Shown piece after piece: positions 11,801-24,613 of a DNA stretch of 64,000 bases (within the stretch, counting starts at the first letter, position 1; every line of letters starts with the position of its first letter). A model generated the notes under the pieces. It was given only the letters and a program-made list of their open reading frames with translations. It did not search any database and was not told the origin of the DNA. The position numbers and the translations under genes are program-made. The stretch comes from Acanthochlamys bracteata (lineage: Eukaryota > Streptophyta > Magnoliopsida > Pandanales > Velloziaceae): contig CM034131.1 in the NCBI GenBank assembly GCA_019914995.1, positions 2,356,001-2,420,000 of the forward strand, read 5' to 3'.

Positions 11801-12000
11801 GTGTTTAACACATTTGTATTTACTCTTATTCTAAGTTACACCCCAATATGAGGTGTGACGAATTACTCCTCATTTGTGAGTAACAGAGAATAATTTGCTC
11901 TTCGTTACTCTTGTAAAAAATTACCAAACAAGAGTGAATGAGAATAATCGATCTTCTTACTCTCTGTTACTCTTCTTTACCCTCAATCCAAACACCATCT

Positions 12001-12252
12001 AAGTGAACGTTTGGCATTTTTGAAATGATTATCATTTTAAATAAACATTTCATATTTTTAAATAAATTTTTTATAATATTTAATAAAAAAATTTAAAACT
12101 TTTTAAATATAAAAATTTGTATGTAGTAAAAATCTTTATATGTATATTTTTTATTAAATTTTAAGATAAAAAAATCAAATTCACTTTTAGAAAAATTATC
12201 TTTTATTCTAAAAAAATTACACTTTATAAATAATTTCAAACGTTCTCTAAAT
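12001..12252. mobile_element. AT-rich miniature element, family A copy
   Basis: It begins AACGTTTGGCATTTTTGAAATG and ends TTTCAAACGTTCTC, so the ends are inverted (AACGTTTG / CAAACGTT). The AT core carries the family pattern ATTTTTTATAATATTT then AAAATTTGTATGTAG. Noncoding. Confidence 0.5.
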
Positions 12253-12354
12253 CTATATTAGAATAATAGGTCATAAGTAGAATTTCAATTTTGAAACGTG
12301 CTGCCACAGTTATTGTTGAGGGACATGGCATTGTAACGGTTGTTGTTGCGTTTG

Positions 12355-13090
12355 AAAGGGGCGTTTGAAAATACTTATAAAATAATTTTTTAAAATAAAA
12401 AATAGTTTTATTTTATTAAAAAAATAAAATTTATTTTTTTTTTTTTAAAAAATAATAAAAATATATAATAAAAATATTTTATTATATAAAATTTTTTTAT
12501 ATTTTTTAAATTTTTAATAAATTTTTTAGATATTTATAGAATATATATTAAAAAACGTAAAATAGAAAATTGATAAGTACCGTTTGGCATTACTTATATT
12601 AAATGCAACTTTTCAATTTTTTATTTTATATTTTTAATATATTTTTTATTAATTAAAAATTTATTAAAAATTTAGAAAATATAAAAAAAATTTATATAGT
12701 AAGATTTTTTTATTACATATTATTATTATTTTTTAGATAAAAAATATAAAACTTTTATTATAAAAGATAAAAATATTTTTTGTTTTAAAAAAATTTCTAA
12801 CTTTCAAATGCTTCCAAATTTTATATAGTATGTTTAAGGACATTTAAGCTAAGCTTTTGAAGTGCCTTACATTCCAAATAAGTACTTGGTTTTTTTCAAA
12901 TAAATTTTCTATAGTATTCTATAGATTTTTTTTAATTTTGAAATTTACAGAAAATTTATGTCTTAAAAGTTTTTATGTGTTATTTTTTAGGTTAAAAAGT
13001 CAAACTAACTTTTAAAAAAAAATTCAAAGTATTTTTATTTCAAAAGTTTTATTTTATAAACACTTCCAACATCCCCTTTTAAAACCTACA
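12355..13090. mobile_element. Cluster of three AT-rich family A elements
   Basis: Three family A copies lie end to end: about 12355-12590 (opening GGGGCGTTTGAAAATACTTA), about 12583-12830 (opening CCGTTTGGCATTACTTA, closing CTTTCAAATGCTTCC) and about 12841-13080 (more degenerate, closing AAACACTTCCAACATCCCC). Adjacent insertions suggest a preference for AT-rich or pre-existing copies as target. No open frame of note. Confidence 0.45.
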
Positions 13091-13191
13091 GATATTATTT
13101 TCCTGGTTGAGCTATCTATTTATTATTATATTTCCGATGAATTTTATTCAACATGACTCTGCTACTGAATCAGTTGGATATGATCTTCTGT

Positions 13192-13318
13192 TGCAGAATG
13201 ATTCAGGTGGTTGAAGTACTTGTTTCTTTGGATCAACCAAGAGAAGAAAGCCAGAATTTGGGCAGTATTACTTCTGCTCACTTGGAACTTCACCCCGATT
13301 CTGCTTATCGCATGTGAT
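13192..13318 (+). other. Exon-like open segment of unknown origin
   Basis: After a good acceptor (TTCTGTTGCAG) a frame starts MIQVVEVLVSLDQPREESQN and closes with TGA at 13316-13318. It is GC-richer than its surroundings and could be the last exon of a gene or a stranded fragment. I recognise no family. The following sequence to about 13530 also contains open frames on both strands without recognisable motifs. Confidence 0.2.
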
Positions 13319-13530
13319 AAACATTTACAACTCACTCACAAAGTGTATTGGAATTCATGTAAAGTTTAGACATCTTGCGTCCTTGGAATGCATTCAAGAC
13401 CGCTTTAGCTTCATCTTTTCCCCTTCGTTTAACTTCAGGTCTCTTGCATCCTATAAAATCAGAATTTTCGTGTATCTGTTCATCTGGGCGCCTTCTAGGC
13501 TGTTCAAAGAATCGGAGTACAAAAAGCTTT

Positions 13531-13798
13531 AGGGGGCGTTTGGTTCTCCATTTCAAAAATAGCTTATCAATTTTTCTTAACTTTTCTCTATTTTACATTT
13601 TTAAATACATATTTTATAAATATATAAAAAATTTATTTAAAAATTTAAAAAGTGTAAAAAAATTCTACGAAGTGAGATTTTTTTATTGCATATTTTTATT
13701 ATTTTTTTAAAGTAAAAAAATAAAACTCGTTTTTCAAAAAAAATAAAAATACCTTCTATTTTACAAGAGCTCCATTTCATAAACAATCCCAACCGCCC
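13531..13798. mobile_element. AT-rich miniature element, family A copy
   Basis: It opens GGGGGCGTTTGGTTCTCC and closes CATAAACAATCCCAACCGCCC. It is the best preserved copy in the window, with the family core TACATTTTTAAATACATATT and AAAATTCTACGAAGTGAG. The outer GGGCG / CGCCC suggests short terminal inverted repeats. Confidence 0.55.
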
Positions 13799-14132
13799 AT
13801 CAAATTAAGTGATACAATCAAGCAGCATAACATGCCCCAACTTTAGCAAGAGAAATCCTTAGCATCCTTTGCTAAAGTAGCCCTTGTGTAAGTACCTGAT
13901 TCATACCGCCGGTACATCTGAAGCCAGGCTCTAGGATATACTGTAGGAGATACGTAAATTAAAATAATACCAGGCAACGATGATTCTATACAAAAATATA
14001 ATACTTGAATTGAACTTCAAAGAATGAATACCTACTGAAATAATATATATCATAAAAAGAGATGTACTTGCTACAAATGTCAATAATTACTGCTAAGTTA
14101 AATGTTAGAGACTAAAATCAGCTAGCCGTCAT

Positions 14133-17114
14133 CTATGTCCATGTACTCTCTGTTGAGTTTGGTAAAGTAATTCCCATCTTCTTGTAATATGATTTCTCTG
14201 CATCTGCCATGCGATTTTTAAAGATACGCCATTCTTTTTGACACCGTTCTCGAACCTGATTAGTGAAAGAACAAAGTGATAGTGTTAATATTGCATGGTA
14301 TGGAATGTGTGCTTAAACAATATCATTTGTCACTTCTGGGAGAAGTACCCCTTCCCAAGGTGCCTTGCCGTTTTCAGCTTTGCCCTGTTATCAGTGAACA
14401 AAACAGTTAGAATGAAATTACATGAATCAGAACACTACTACTACCACCACTACTGCTGCTATATATATAACTGACATACCTGATTCCCGAGTGAAGGAAC
14501 CACTTGATGAACTATCCATTGAGCATCTACAACTCCTATTTTCTCATGAGCCGGCTGTATAATTTAAATAAATAATTTTTAAGAAACACCACTGAGTGAA
14601 TGAAGTCTTGTTCAAATTATCAAAAGTTGGAAAAGATAAATCCGTATTATAGAAATTTACAATAACAATAAACAACACTAACATCCTCTGCCAGTTTAGC
14701 ACTTGAGACTTAATAAGTTGCTGCATCAAACTACACATGGTTTTTTCTTTTTTCACATGATTCAGGCTCAATAGTAATGATGCATATGAAAAAAGTGAGG
14801 AGAAAGGTTGGCTTAATACCTCCACACATCTCCGTAGAGCAAAATCCAGACCCCATCCATGCACCAAGTCATTCTTCAGTTAGAGGACAGACAACATCAC
14901 TATCCCGCCATAATATACCAAATAACATAGTAGCTAGAGATCACTAACCTGGATCATATGCCATACACAACGCCAGGCATCTCGAGAGAACACAGTCGCC
15001 ATTATTTCAACAAAACTACATTAGCAAAAAACATCCACAGTATAGCAATGCAATAAGAGTAGCATCCTGTTCAAAACATGCTAGACATCTTACGCAGCAC
15101 ACGGTGGCAAATGAGGGTCAGAGCACCAGCCTGGTTTTTCTTCTGTTTCTCTGTTAGGAAAACCACAGAACCATTACAATTTAAGACCATAGTACTAAGG
15201 TAGAGAATGGTTACAAACCTGTAAAAGTGCTACTCTATCTAAAAAAGAAAAAGTTAAATGTACATAGACATACTTGTGTACTTCACGATCACCTCTCCTC
15301 TTGGTCATTTGCCATGTTAACCCTTTGTCAGGCTCCAAACCAGGCTGTGAAATCTCCAATCCATGTTTTTTCACCAGTTTAATGTACCTGAAAAACAAGA
15401 TATCAAAAGTTAGTATACATTTTTTGCGTAGTTATATTCACTCAAGTTTAGAGAATGTGAGTTTGCTCAAGAGATTACTCTTACTCTTCAGCATTAAAAT
15501 GTTCGACTCCTAAGTCTTCATCCCAGATAAAAATGTATTCATATTGTGCAACAATGTCTGGGTGCAGAAACCGTTTCGCATACCACCTTGGACAGGATAT
15601 CAGAAAATTAGGGGCACCATACAACAAATATATATTTTTAAAGAATAAGCTGCATACTATATAAAAGTTTTTAAAAAGGCCTAAGTAATGACCAAAAACA
15701 TTCTTACCACTTGGTCTGCTTCCTTGCACTAATATGAATGGCCTGCTTAGACCACTCAAACTCATCCCACTCACTAGTTCGGCCATCATAATGGAATAAT
15801 ACAATTGTGAAGTTCTCCGAAAACTGAAATACAAGATTAATCATAAGAGAGAGTCTAAATACGTTCAGGCAAACTACATAAGTTGATCCCATAAATAGTC
15901 ATTCATAAAAAGGATATCCAAAAATACACTGGCAAATCTTCATGTGGACGGACAAAGACACTTGTCAAAGAAGGAAAATTTGGGTTATATTAGCAATGAG
16001 AATAGAACATCAACTAGAGAAGTTTTATACAGTTTTGCCAGACCAAAAAACGTAAGGATACAATTTTGTTGCAAAGTTTGTCCAGATACATGTTAGTATT
16101 AAGCATAGATTCGAGAAAGACATACAATCACTTATAAATTGCATTTGCAGTTGGTCAGTAAATAAATGAATTTTCAAAAAGATATTAGGTGAATGCTTAA
16201 GAAAGTTCATTAGGACTACAACTCTGATGACTACTCAAGAGAAAACAAAAACTCCACCAAATCTCTAACAACAGAATGTAGGAGCTTGCAGATGATGATC
16301 CGACAAACTAACTCATAGGCATCACTTGTCTTAATAATGCATACTAGACGTTTCCGTTGAACTAAAATCACAAAAAAGTGTTTCAGGTTTGCACCCTGTA
16401 AGCTTGTCACAGTTATCTAGTTTGGACTGAAATGGTAACTCCTATCACCTAAAGTTTACTAAATGCTTCCTTCAGCCAATCATAATGAAAGTTCATAGCA
16501 TACTGAGTATAACTAATGTATAATTCAACTGCTTAGTACAGGCTAACGGCCCATCTATTAATAAGAATAAGAATTGTTGACTATTCTCTTCCTATGATTT
16601 ACTTAGCAATTTATGCAGACGTCTATTGGTTAATTGCCGGAGCCCTTTCCATAGCAGTTTGAAGGCAACAAAAACAGAAACCTTCTTGAAGATCGAAAAC
16701 ACCAAAAAATAAAGGCAAAATTGAGTATCATACCTTCTTCACGGCAGCATTAATATTATTTTTTTGATCAAGTCCTACTGTAAATGTGACAAGATACTTT
16801 GGCTTGGTAGTTAGATCCTGCAGTTTCACACAAAAAAATTCTATAACGCAAATCACCTCAAATAGAGATGCACCAGGACCACAAAAGAAATCAGCCTCTG
16901 TAATAAGTAGGATGTTTTAGACCAATAAATCAGCAATCATGACTTTCCTAAAGAGAGAACCTATTTTTATGTAAACATAAGCTGCATTCCCTAATAATAT
17001 TGTTCCAAATTTAGCAATGTGTGACAAATATTTGTTTCAGCTCTATAATGCAACCACATACACCACAAGTGAAAATAATAATAATAATATTATTATTATT
17101 AATATTATTATTAA

Positions 17115-17147
<33 letters not shown>

Positions 17148-19806
17148 AGATTTCAGAAGTGTATAAATTGCCATATTAGTTCAACGTTTTTGCAGAAGCT
17201 CATACATGGAGCAACCAGAACAAGTGTACATGCACACATGCAGAGATGTGGATGCCAGAAATGGCAATTCAAAACATACATGAAAATCTGCTTGTAATGT
17301 GAATGCACATTACAAAGGAATGAAGCCTCCAATGTTTAGTGGTTATGACCAAATTATTACAACTCTGCCAACAAAAGTCAAACAAAGATGGATGCTTTCT
17401 CTAAAACGATTTTGTGTGCAAACCATATAAAAAGGCTATAAAGCTGCATACACAGAAAGATCTGCTAGTCATATGCATGCAGGCAGATCACAGAGAAAAG
17501 AAGCTCTGATTTTGAAGGGGGCTTTCAAATTATTATAACTCTGCCAATCAGAAATCACATAGAAATATATGGATGCTCACGTTTTGCTCTGAAAGAAAAG
17601 AACTGTGGCATGCACCAGTCCAAAAGAAACTCTAACATCAATGGATAGTGTATTGTTAGTCACATGCAGTCATACTAATTTCAGACAAACTAAAGTGGTA
17701 GAAAAAACATGATCCCTGTTTATCCTACAGAAAAGTAACCATAATTCTTAAGCAGCACACTCCTACAAAACTGAAATGTAAATTAAAAAGGTCAAATGTC
17801 CTCAGGATCCTTCCTCACTTGCACAATCTACATTTACATCTCTTTTTGAGAACCCAAGTTAATATATTTTTGAGTTATGGATGATCTCAATCAAGGAAGA
17901 GTGCGATCTGTGGTTGAAAGATAAAAAACAGTAACACATTGAGCACAAAGAAGGCTCTCCATGTTGCAATGTGTGTGCTTCAAATTTTCAAATAATCAGA
18001 ATTAACTTATAATAAATGCAAGTTTGGATGATCTTCACCAAAGAGCTTGCTTACATACTTAAGGACAAAAGTTACAGCTTGCCTAGATGAAGCGTGGTAC
18101 AACTTATACCTCACTTGGAGTACCCCATAGCCTGCGGCTGTAAAGATCAGATTGAGAAACTACAATACCAGGAGGTAGTGTTTCCACACCACGAGGGTTT
18201 GTAGGGACATAAATCTGCACAGAGAAGGTAAAGATTTTAGTGCATCACAAATGCAGGCGTAATACTAGTATCTTACAGCTTTACACGCACACAGATTTCA
18301 ACATAAAAGTGGAAGTATGCAAAACAAGACATCCTTTAATTTCACGTGATGGCATCCTTACAAAGAACATAACTGATAGTCTGCTTAAAGCTTATTCTGC
18401 ATTTGCTTGATACGAAGAGGATTGGCCTAACAGTGTATGACTTACAGAAGCAGCACCAAAGTTATGCTCAGATTCACGTAGAACCCTATATAAAGAACCT
18501 GTTTAATACGCAAATTTACTTACAACAGGTACTTGTTTGAGCAGCAGTAATAGTGTAATGCTATGGTAACATCATGCTCCCAGTGAATGGGCTTTTTCAT
18601 GTACAGTTTTTGGAATGGGTGAGAAACATCCTTTGAAATCGTTTCCGAGATGAAGGTGAAATTTGAAGGGCATGACATTTTTTTATCCATGTGGATGGTT
18701 CACAAAGTCTTATTGATCAGAGTAAATTGTTACTGAGCTAGACATCATAACCATAGAATTCAGCATAACTACACTACAAATGGTTTCTTTTTCAAAATAA
18801 TTTGCCTCTAATTCCTGCGGTCTAGTCCCATATGGCACAATTATTCTGGACAAGCAACATCCAAGAAACTAAAACTAATGGCGGCACAAACATTTTACTT
18901 CATCCTAAGTCTTTTCAAAGTATACTAGCTGCCAATTGCAAGCACTTCAATCATGCAGCTCAAATACGCAGGCCACCCTGCCCTCTTAATTAGTCTGCTC
19001 ACATCATCCTTAACTGGATTAAAATTACCATACCTTTTGTATGATTTGGGATAAGGGTTTTAAACTTTGATTCAGCGTAATTTAGTAATACAACATCAAG
19101 CTAGATGTTATTCACAGGATGGTTAAAAAGCATGGTAACTACTAAGAATCTCAAAAGGTTTCATTCTAATTATTACATTTTTTTTTTTTGAACAAATTTC
19201 TTTCTGTTTGCTTCTTTTCTAGCATTCATGAAGAGACAACTGAATCTTATTTGCAGAGCTTCCATATAAGCGTTCAATATCATAAAAAAAGCTACAACAT
19301 AAAAAGACAACTAATTAAAAATATTTTGATGGTTAATACCTTAGTAGTCTCATTTGAAAATGAATTGTTTCTATTGGCAGAAGTCCAGGCATGGTTCAGT
19401 AATGCTTGTTCTGAGATGCCTGAATCTTTATCCTCAATGTACGAAATGATACTAGAAGGAAAGTGAAGCTGCAAAATATTACATAGCAAAAGTTGTAAAT
19501 GTTTCGCTTAGGGAACCTGCATAACAAGCTACCCAGAAATATTAGAAAATGAAGAACTGAACCTTTGTTATGTTAACAGTAGGAAATGAAGTCCCAATGA
19601 AGAACCCAAATACAACACTAACTAATGTTGTTATTACTATCCTCAAATTCTCATTCGGTTTCCGGATGATTCCACTGCAAGACAAGATTATTGAAAAGGA
19701 GTAAGATTGTGCACAAAATGGAAGATCATATACTGTTCAAATAGTTCATAATAAGAGGCTGCAAACAAGCGAAACACCTGCGACCCATGGTTGCAAGCTT
19801 AGGCAT
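14133..19806 (-). CDS. DUF707 family protein (type II membrane, 14 exons)
   Basis: Plant DUF707 protein, often labelled 'lysine ketoglutarate reductase trans-splicing related', a name that does not describe a proven function. Exons on the minus strand: 19806-19778, 19674-19563, 19468-19340, 18214-18110, 16817-16734, 15823-15708, 15586-15485, 15387-15274, 15150-15094, 15015-14949, 14873-14820, 14554-14480, 14384-14349, 14255-14133. All phases join and give 400 residues, the usual family length. The start MPKLATMGRSGIIRKPNENL is followed by a hydrophobic segment at about 21-40 (VITTLVSVVFGFFIGTSF), a likely single membrane anchor. Family blocks: KPKYLVTFTVGLDQK, FTIVLFHYDG, WWYAKRFLHPD, YIFIWDEDLGVEHFN (DxD-like acidic motif), GLEISQPGLEPD, HGWGLDFALRRC and IGVVDAQWIVHQ. 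This resembles a glycosyltransferase fold, but enzyme activity is not shown. Upstream donors near 20592 and 21211 suggest spliced 5' leader exons. Start choice: first ATG in the reading frame. Confidence 0.93.
17073..17146. repeat. (AAT)n/(ATT)n microsatellite, self-complementary
   Basis: An AAT run turns into a longer ATT run inside the DUF707 intron between exons at 16817 and 18110. Because AAT and ATT are reverse complements, the two halves can pair as a hairpin. Likely length-polymorphic; no sign of function. Confidence 0.9.
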
Positions 19807-22187
19807 GCCCAATTGACTCTAAAGATGAAGAAGACAGGATCTAATAAGTTGAAGCTCCACCTCATGGTCCATAAAGTTCTATCATCAACACCATCAGATC
19901 AGCCTTCTTGAAATAACAGAAGTAATGAGGTCAAGTGTCAACGCATTGTCGACAGAAAAGGCAACAATATTATTTGTATGGAGCCAAGAAACCAGACGAA
20001 TATGGTCAAATGTAAAATAACTATTAGATATAACAACCAAACATGCTACATAAAGTTATCTGCAGACTAAGCATCTATCTTCCGTAAATAGAAAACACAA
20101 TACTTATCCATCTTGGCATTCCACCATATTCTTGTTTAAAATTCCATCACATACTTTTATAGAAAGGCAGCAAATGTTCTCTTTGAACCAAAACCTCCAA
20201 AAGGAGAACAATGTAGAAATTTAAGAATGAAAGTAAGGTAGAGTCAATGAAGGGAGAGAGAATTAAGAAAGTTTTCTGAAAGTGGAGGGCACAAGACAAA
20301 TAATCTGAACCAAGTATATATCAACAGTAAATTCTAAAATAAGCATCTTATGAGCTGAAAGCAAGACATACTTGAAGAGGGGGCACATGCAGCAGGAGAA
20401 ACCAAAAGGAAAAAACAGCTCTTATAAATTTTTAGGACTAGGGAGCAGTAATAGCAATCACCTCAAACCTAAAGGCACATCTACCAAAATGGATCACAGA
20501 AAACAAAAATCACGGGAAAGAAACCCAACTCCCCTGAAAAATAACTCTGATAGATCCACAAAAGAATGAAGTCATTGAGCAAATTCCTTACCGAGACTGT
20601 GATGTCAGTCTGCAGCGTGTCTCGCCAATGGCTTCTTTGAAATAATCAGGCACTCAGTGAGATAACAACCAGCTGATTCAGTCAAGAGAAACAAAGGTAA
20701 GAAAACAACAATCACAATGAACCCCGAACGTCAACTTTGCTGAAATGTGCAGGAACAAACAAAGGTGTTTTTACTACTGTTCCGTGCTGGTGATTTGGTA
20801 AAAAAAGAACAATTCATATGAAAAATAACTTTCTTGGCATCGAAGGCATACAACAAGCTCCGTACCCAATTATCGTACTCCATTCGCGTTCTAATTTCGC
20901 AAATCTATAAATTCAGTAATTTCGATTTTAGTTGAAAATTTACAGTAGATTTCTTTTGTCTCTAAATTAGATCTCAAAACGTTTTCCGAAATGATAAAGA
21001 GAGATTTGAAGAGAAATCACAAGAGCGATATCGAAATCTAGACAATGCGTTCAGATATTGAGCGAGCGATCGAAGAAGAGATAAAATAAATAAGAAAACG
21101 AGAGCTCAGAAAGAAGTAGAGAAGCTTATTAGAGATTGTTTGCAAACGAATCAAACAGATCAGAGGAAGGAGAAATAGTTAACGGGAAAAGAGAGAGAAA
21201 GAGAACCACACCGGTAGCGTCAGGCCTGCGACGACTGAAGAGTATCACGGCGGTGGAGGCGTCGAAGGGCGGCAGTGGAGATGGGAATGGTTTCACAACG
21301 AAGAAGAAGAAGAAGAAGAGACGAATTTTCCCGGCAGATATCGTCGATATCAATATCACCCTTCTTGCATTAAGAAGGTGATCCCTTCCAATTAGATTTG
21401 TTTTGTTATACAAACAAAATACATAGTACTTGGCAGTTACAAAAGAACACAAAAAAGTTTATTTAAAATAAAATCAACTACGAATCTAACAACAATCCAC
21501 CTTCTTCGTTGCTCCTTCGGCTTGACAAGCAAATAATACACATTTTCTTTTTCTTGTATATATAATATAAAAGTTGATCTAAAGTTTTGAGTTTTAATGG
21601 TGGATGATTAAATAATTGGTTGAGCAACAATAATAGTTTGCTCAACAACGAGAAGACTGAAAGCATTTTCTCTTGGGAAGTTATAACGTTCCGTTCGTAA
21701 ACGAAAATATTTTTAAATAATTGCAAGACAGATTTTGAATCTTCATTATTGTAGAGAAAAGATTGATGATGCACTAGCAAGCAACAAAAGAAATGGACTT
21801 TTGAGTGATTATATAATTTCAGACTGTATACTTTAACCCAAAAACCACGCGTTAATCTCAGAAATGCAAATTAGAGTCATAATCATGTGAATAATTTTCA
21901 GAAAGGCTACAGAATCTTAACTTTTTATGAGTAGTTCTTCCCGCGATAAATATTTGATTTCCAAAACAAGTATTCCATGTTGAAGGGCTTAAGATTACTT
22001 AAAATAAGATAATTTTAAAAACAAATTTCTTTTTGCACTTTTTGAAAATTAAACGTATTCTTTGAAATAAATAACATATATATATTGTTGATATATAATT
22101 TATTTATATTTTAAATTAAAATATTAGGATGCTATAATTTTTTTTTTGAAGTAGAAAATTTATAAGGTAGAGAAGCATTTTATGATG
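19807..22187. other. Leader and promoter region of the DUF707 gene, then intergenic DNA
   Basis: On the minus strand the leader seems to be spliced: a donor-like CTCG/GTAAGG lies at 20592 and another (ACCG/GTGTGG) near 21211. A GAA/TTC microsatellite of about six units lies at 21300-21319, typical of plant 5' untranslated leaders. Transcription probably starts around 21.3-21.4 kb. No other gene is seen up to 22187. Confidence 0.4.
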
Positions 22188-22412
22188 CGTTTGGATGAAG
22201 TTCAACAAAAATATTTTTTTAATTTTTTTATTATATTTTTCAATAAAATTTTATAATACTCTATAAAATTTATTTAAAAATAAACAAATATAAATTGTAA
22301 AATTTATTATTACTTATTTAACTTTTTTATATAAATAAAATTTTTTTAAAAAAATATTTTCTATTTTAAAAGATATTTTCTATAAGCACTTTCATACATT
22401 GTCTTAGAAGCA
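22188..22412. mobile_element. AT-rich miniature element, family A copy
   Basis: It opens GATGCGTTTGGATGAAGTTC and closes ATAAGCACTTTCATACATTG, around an AT core with the family order of T and A blocks. The ends are more degenerate than in the copy at 13531. Confidence 0.4.
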
Positions 22413-22423
22413 TAGTTGTTAGA

Positions 22424-23215
22424 ACCGGACTAGACATCGAACCGAAAAGTTGTTCGGGTCACGATTCGGCAGGTCAACCGGTTGAACCGTCGGATCAAAA
22501 ATATTAAAGTATCTTTAACTAATAATAACAACAATTATAGTGAAAAATTTACTGTCATTATAGCACTAGCAATAATAATAGTAGCAGCAATCACAACAAA
22601 AAATTAGAGTATTTTTACTATAGTATTACTATCAACAACAACAATAATTACAGTAAAAATTAAAATATTGCCACCAAAATATTACCACCACCAACAATAA
22701 TAATAACAATTAAAATTTATAATGAAAAATATTTAAATAAATTAGGAGATTAGAAGAAGATAAATCATAAAATAGATAAATCATGAGATATAACAAACTT
22801 TCTTAGGTATACATATTTAAGTCTAAATATTTTACAATATAAAATTTTAAAAATCACTATTTATAAATAAGATATAATCAATTATATTTTTGTATTATCA
22901 CATCTAAATATAAAATCTAAACTATATATTATTTTTCAATATAGGGTTATTAATATTATTTATATATTAAATATATCATCAATTAAAAATTTTTTAATTA
23001 ATTTTTTTAAAATTTTATTCAATCGGATTTGATCCGGACAGACGGATCGACCGGATTGAAGCGAGTCAAACGGATCAAAAGCGGATCAAAACGGATCAAT
23101 TGCACAGATGACTTTTTTACAAATCCGAACCGGTTTACCGTCCGGATCGATGATTTTCAGATCAGCCCGAATGGTTCGGTCTGGAATGCTTTGGACCTTC
23201 CCGTTGGTGAATTAG
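22424..23215. repeat. Old interspersed repeat with CCGG/GGATC-rich ends
   Basis: The left end (22424-22500) is rich in ACCGG, AACCGAA and GGTTGAACCG words; the right end (23020-23200) is rich in GGATCRAC, AACCGG and GATCCGGAC words; between them lies AT-rich DNA with CAA/AAT tracts. Such ends occur in old non-autonomous DNA transposons of plants. A 64-codon frame at 23029 lies inside the repetitive end and is not a gene. Similar words recur at 46760-46860. Confidence 0.4.
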
Positions 23216-24613
23216 GCTATTAGCTAATATTTGTTAGTTCTAAAACAGATTATCTGGAAATGTCGTCTTCTATTTTCAGAATATGAATGAATACTGACTA
23301 TCGTATTGTCTAACCCACAACGGAATTTGGCTTACATCTAGAGACGAGCCACCACAATTTTTATTTCTTTTCATCAAAACAAATTTGCCACTACATTATC
23401 TTGGAAAAATGGATCATCAAAGTAAGCTTCGCCTTGAATAGTTGAATTCTGATAAATTAAGGCAAAATTGCATTTGGAAATTAAAAGCCAAGAATTTACT
23501 ACTATTCTAGTCCTTTCATGCCATTGCTTATTCAGGTTGCAACAAGAAATAAGTCACAGTAATAACTATAAAACACGGAGAGATGCTGAATGAGAAATTC
23601 TGCTCAAATTTTTACCTCATCGATGCAGTAATGAATCGGTATGACTTGTGAAGCACTACTACAGATCCGAGTGGTGCATATGTATAAATCTATAACTGCT
23701 GAATAAAACAGAAACGTTTTTTCATAATCTAGCCCAGTGTATCAAGGAAATGCTTCTTGAACTTTTCCTCCTAAAACGAAAAATGAGAACAAAGCTTTTG
23801 AATTGACTACGAAGACCAGCTTTCTAGGTTGAGGCAGATCCCCTCTGTGTATCTGTACTCCTCAATTTAATGTACAATCACAAAGTTGTGGCAAGAGGTT
23901 GGTAACCAAGTTGGAGCTCAGCCAAGATTCCAGTACTACTCTATTACAGAAAACAGACACAAACTACATGCAAGCTACCTAATTATTTCGAACTGAGGAC
24001 GTGTTTCCCTACATCACAAACTCCACTTTTTTCAAATTCACTTTTAATATAAAATAATAAATAATTTAAAATTAATACAAAATAAAAAAAATGTTATTTT
24101 TTATTAAATATTTAATTTTTAAGTTAATTTTTTTAACTCACTTTTTAAAACTCAAGTTTACTCCAAGGTAAACACACCCTGAATAAGAGACCAAATTCAA
24201 CCAATTCTTGAACAGTAACTTAAACAAGTCTCTGAGGGTTCTGAAGACAAGTAGGACAGTGGGTTCTCATCAACTTGGGCCTTGATAGATCATTCATTAT
24301 TACCAAACTGCCGAAAAATATCTAGCACACAAAAATAAACTGAAATCATCAGCAATCAGCTTTAATTCATTGTAATTTCATAAGGAAAAGTGCAACTTCA
24401 CATGCATTTCTTAGTCAGTTTCACAAGATAACAGGAAGGTTCACTTGTTTAGCAATATATAGACCCCAAAGTTTTCTCTAAGTCTATGTACATCCAAAAA
24501 GTTCTTCACTCGTGCAATTATATGACAATGCGCTCATAAGCTGCAACAAGATGGGATGAACAAGAAAAGAACTATACAACTGATATTTCCATCACCAACT
24601 AAAGTGCAACTTT
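23216..24613. other. Noncoding stretch, possible 3' flank of the next minus-strand gene
   Basis: I see no exon that I can support here. A short AT-rich element of family B lies at about 23998-24182. The rest is intron-like or 3' flanking sequence of the gene read from 28161 to 24614. Confidence 0.4.
23998..24182. mobile_element. AT-rich miniature element, family B copy
   Basis: It opens GGACGTGTTTCCCTACATC and closes AAGGTAAACACACCCTG, so the ends are roughly inverted (CGTGTTT / AAACAC). The core is A/T only with the words AAATTCAC and ACTCAAGTT, a pattern seen again at 28722, 55650 and 61911. Confidence 0.45.

Larger units (their letters stand above)
10850..12000. mobile_element. Possible gene-capturing DNA transposon (Pack-MULE-like)
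   Basis: The relics of two unrelated genes at 11263-11492 and 11494-11800 are embedded between flanks that share short inverted words: the left has TTTGGAT, AGTAAGAGTAAT and TTCTGTTTGGTTGG (about 10958-11010), and the right has, read on the minus strand, TTTGGATTGAGGGTAAAGAAG, AGAGTAAC and CACTCTTGTTTGGTAA (about 11910-11995). Capture of several host gene pieces between degenerate inverted ends is a known habit of Mutator-like Pack-MULEs. The boundaries and the class are my inference; the ends are too degenerate to prove it by eye. Confidence 0.3.

Noticed and set aside
11476-11851. Three overlapping open frames as possible small genes
   Set aside because: Together they trace one subtilase PA-domain fragment with shifts; none is a gene alone.
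13332-13556. Minus-strand 74-codon frame with basic composition
   Set aside because: No family motif that I can support; the right part runs into the end of a transposon-like element.
21129-21452. 107-codon minus-strand frame
   Set aside because: It overlaps the probable 5' leader of the DUF707 gene and includes a GAA/TTC microsatellite.
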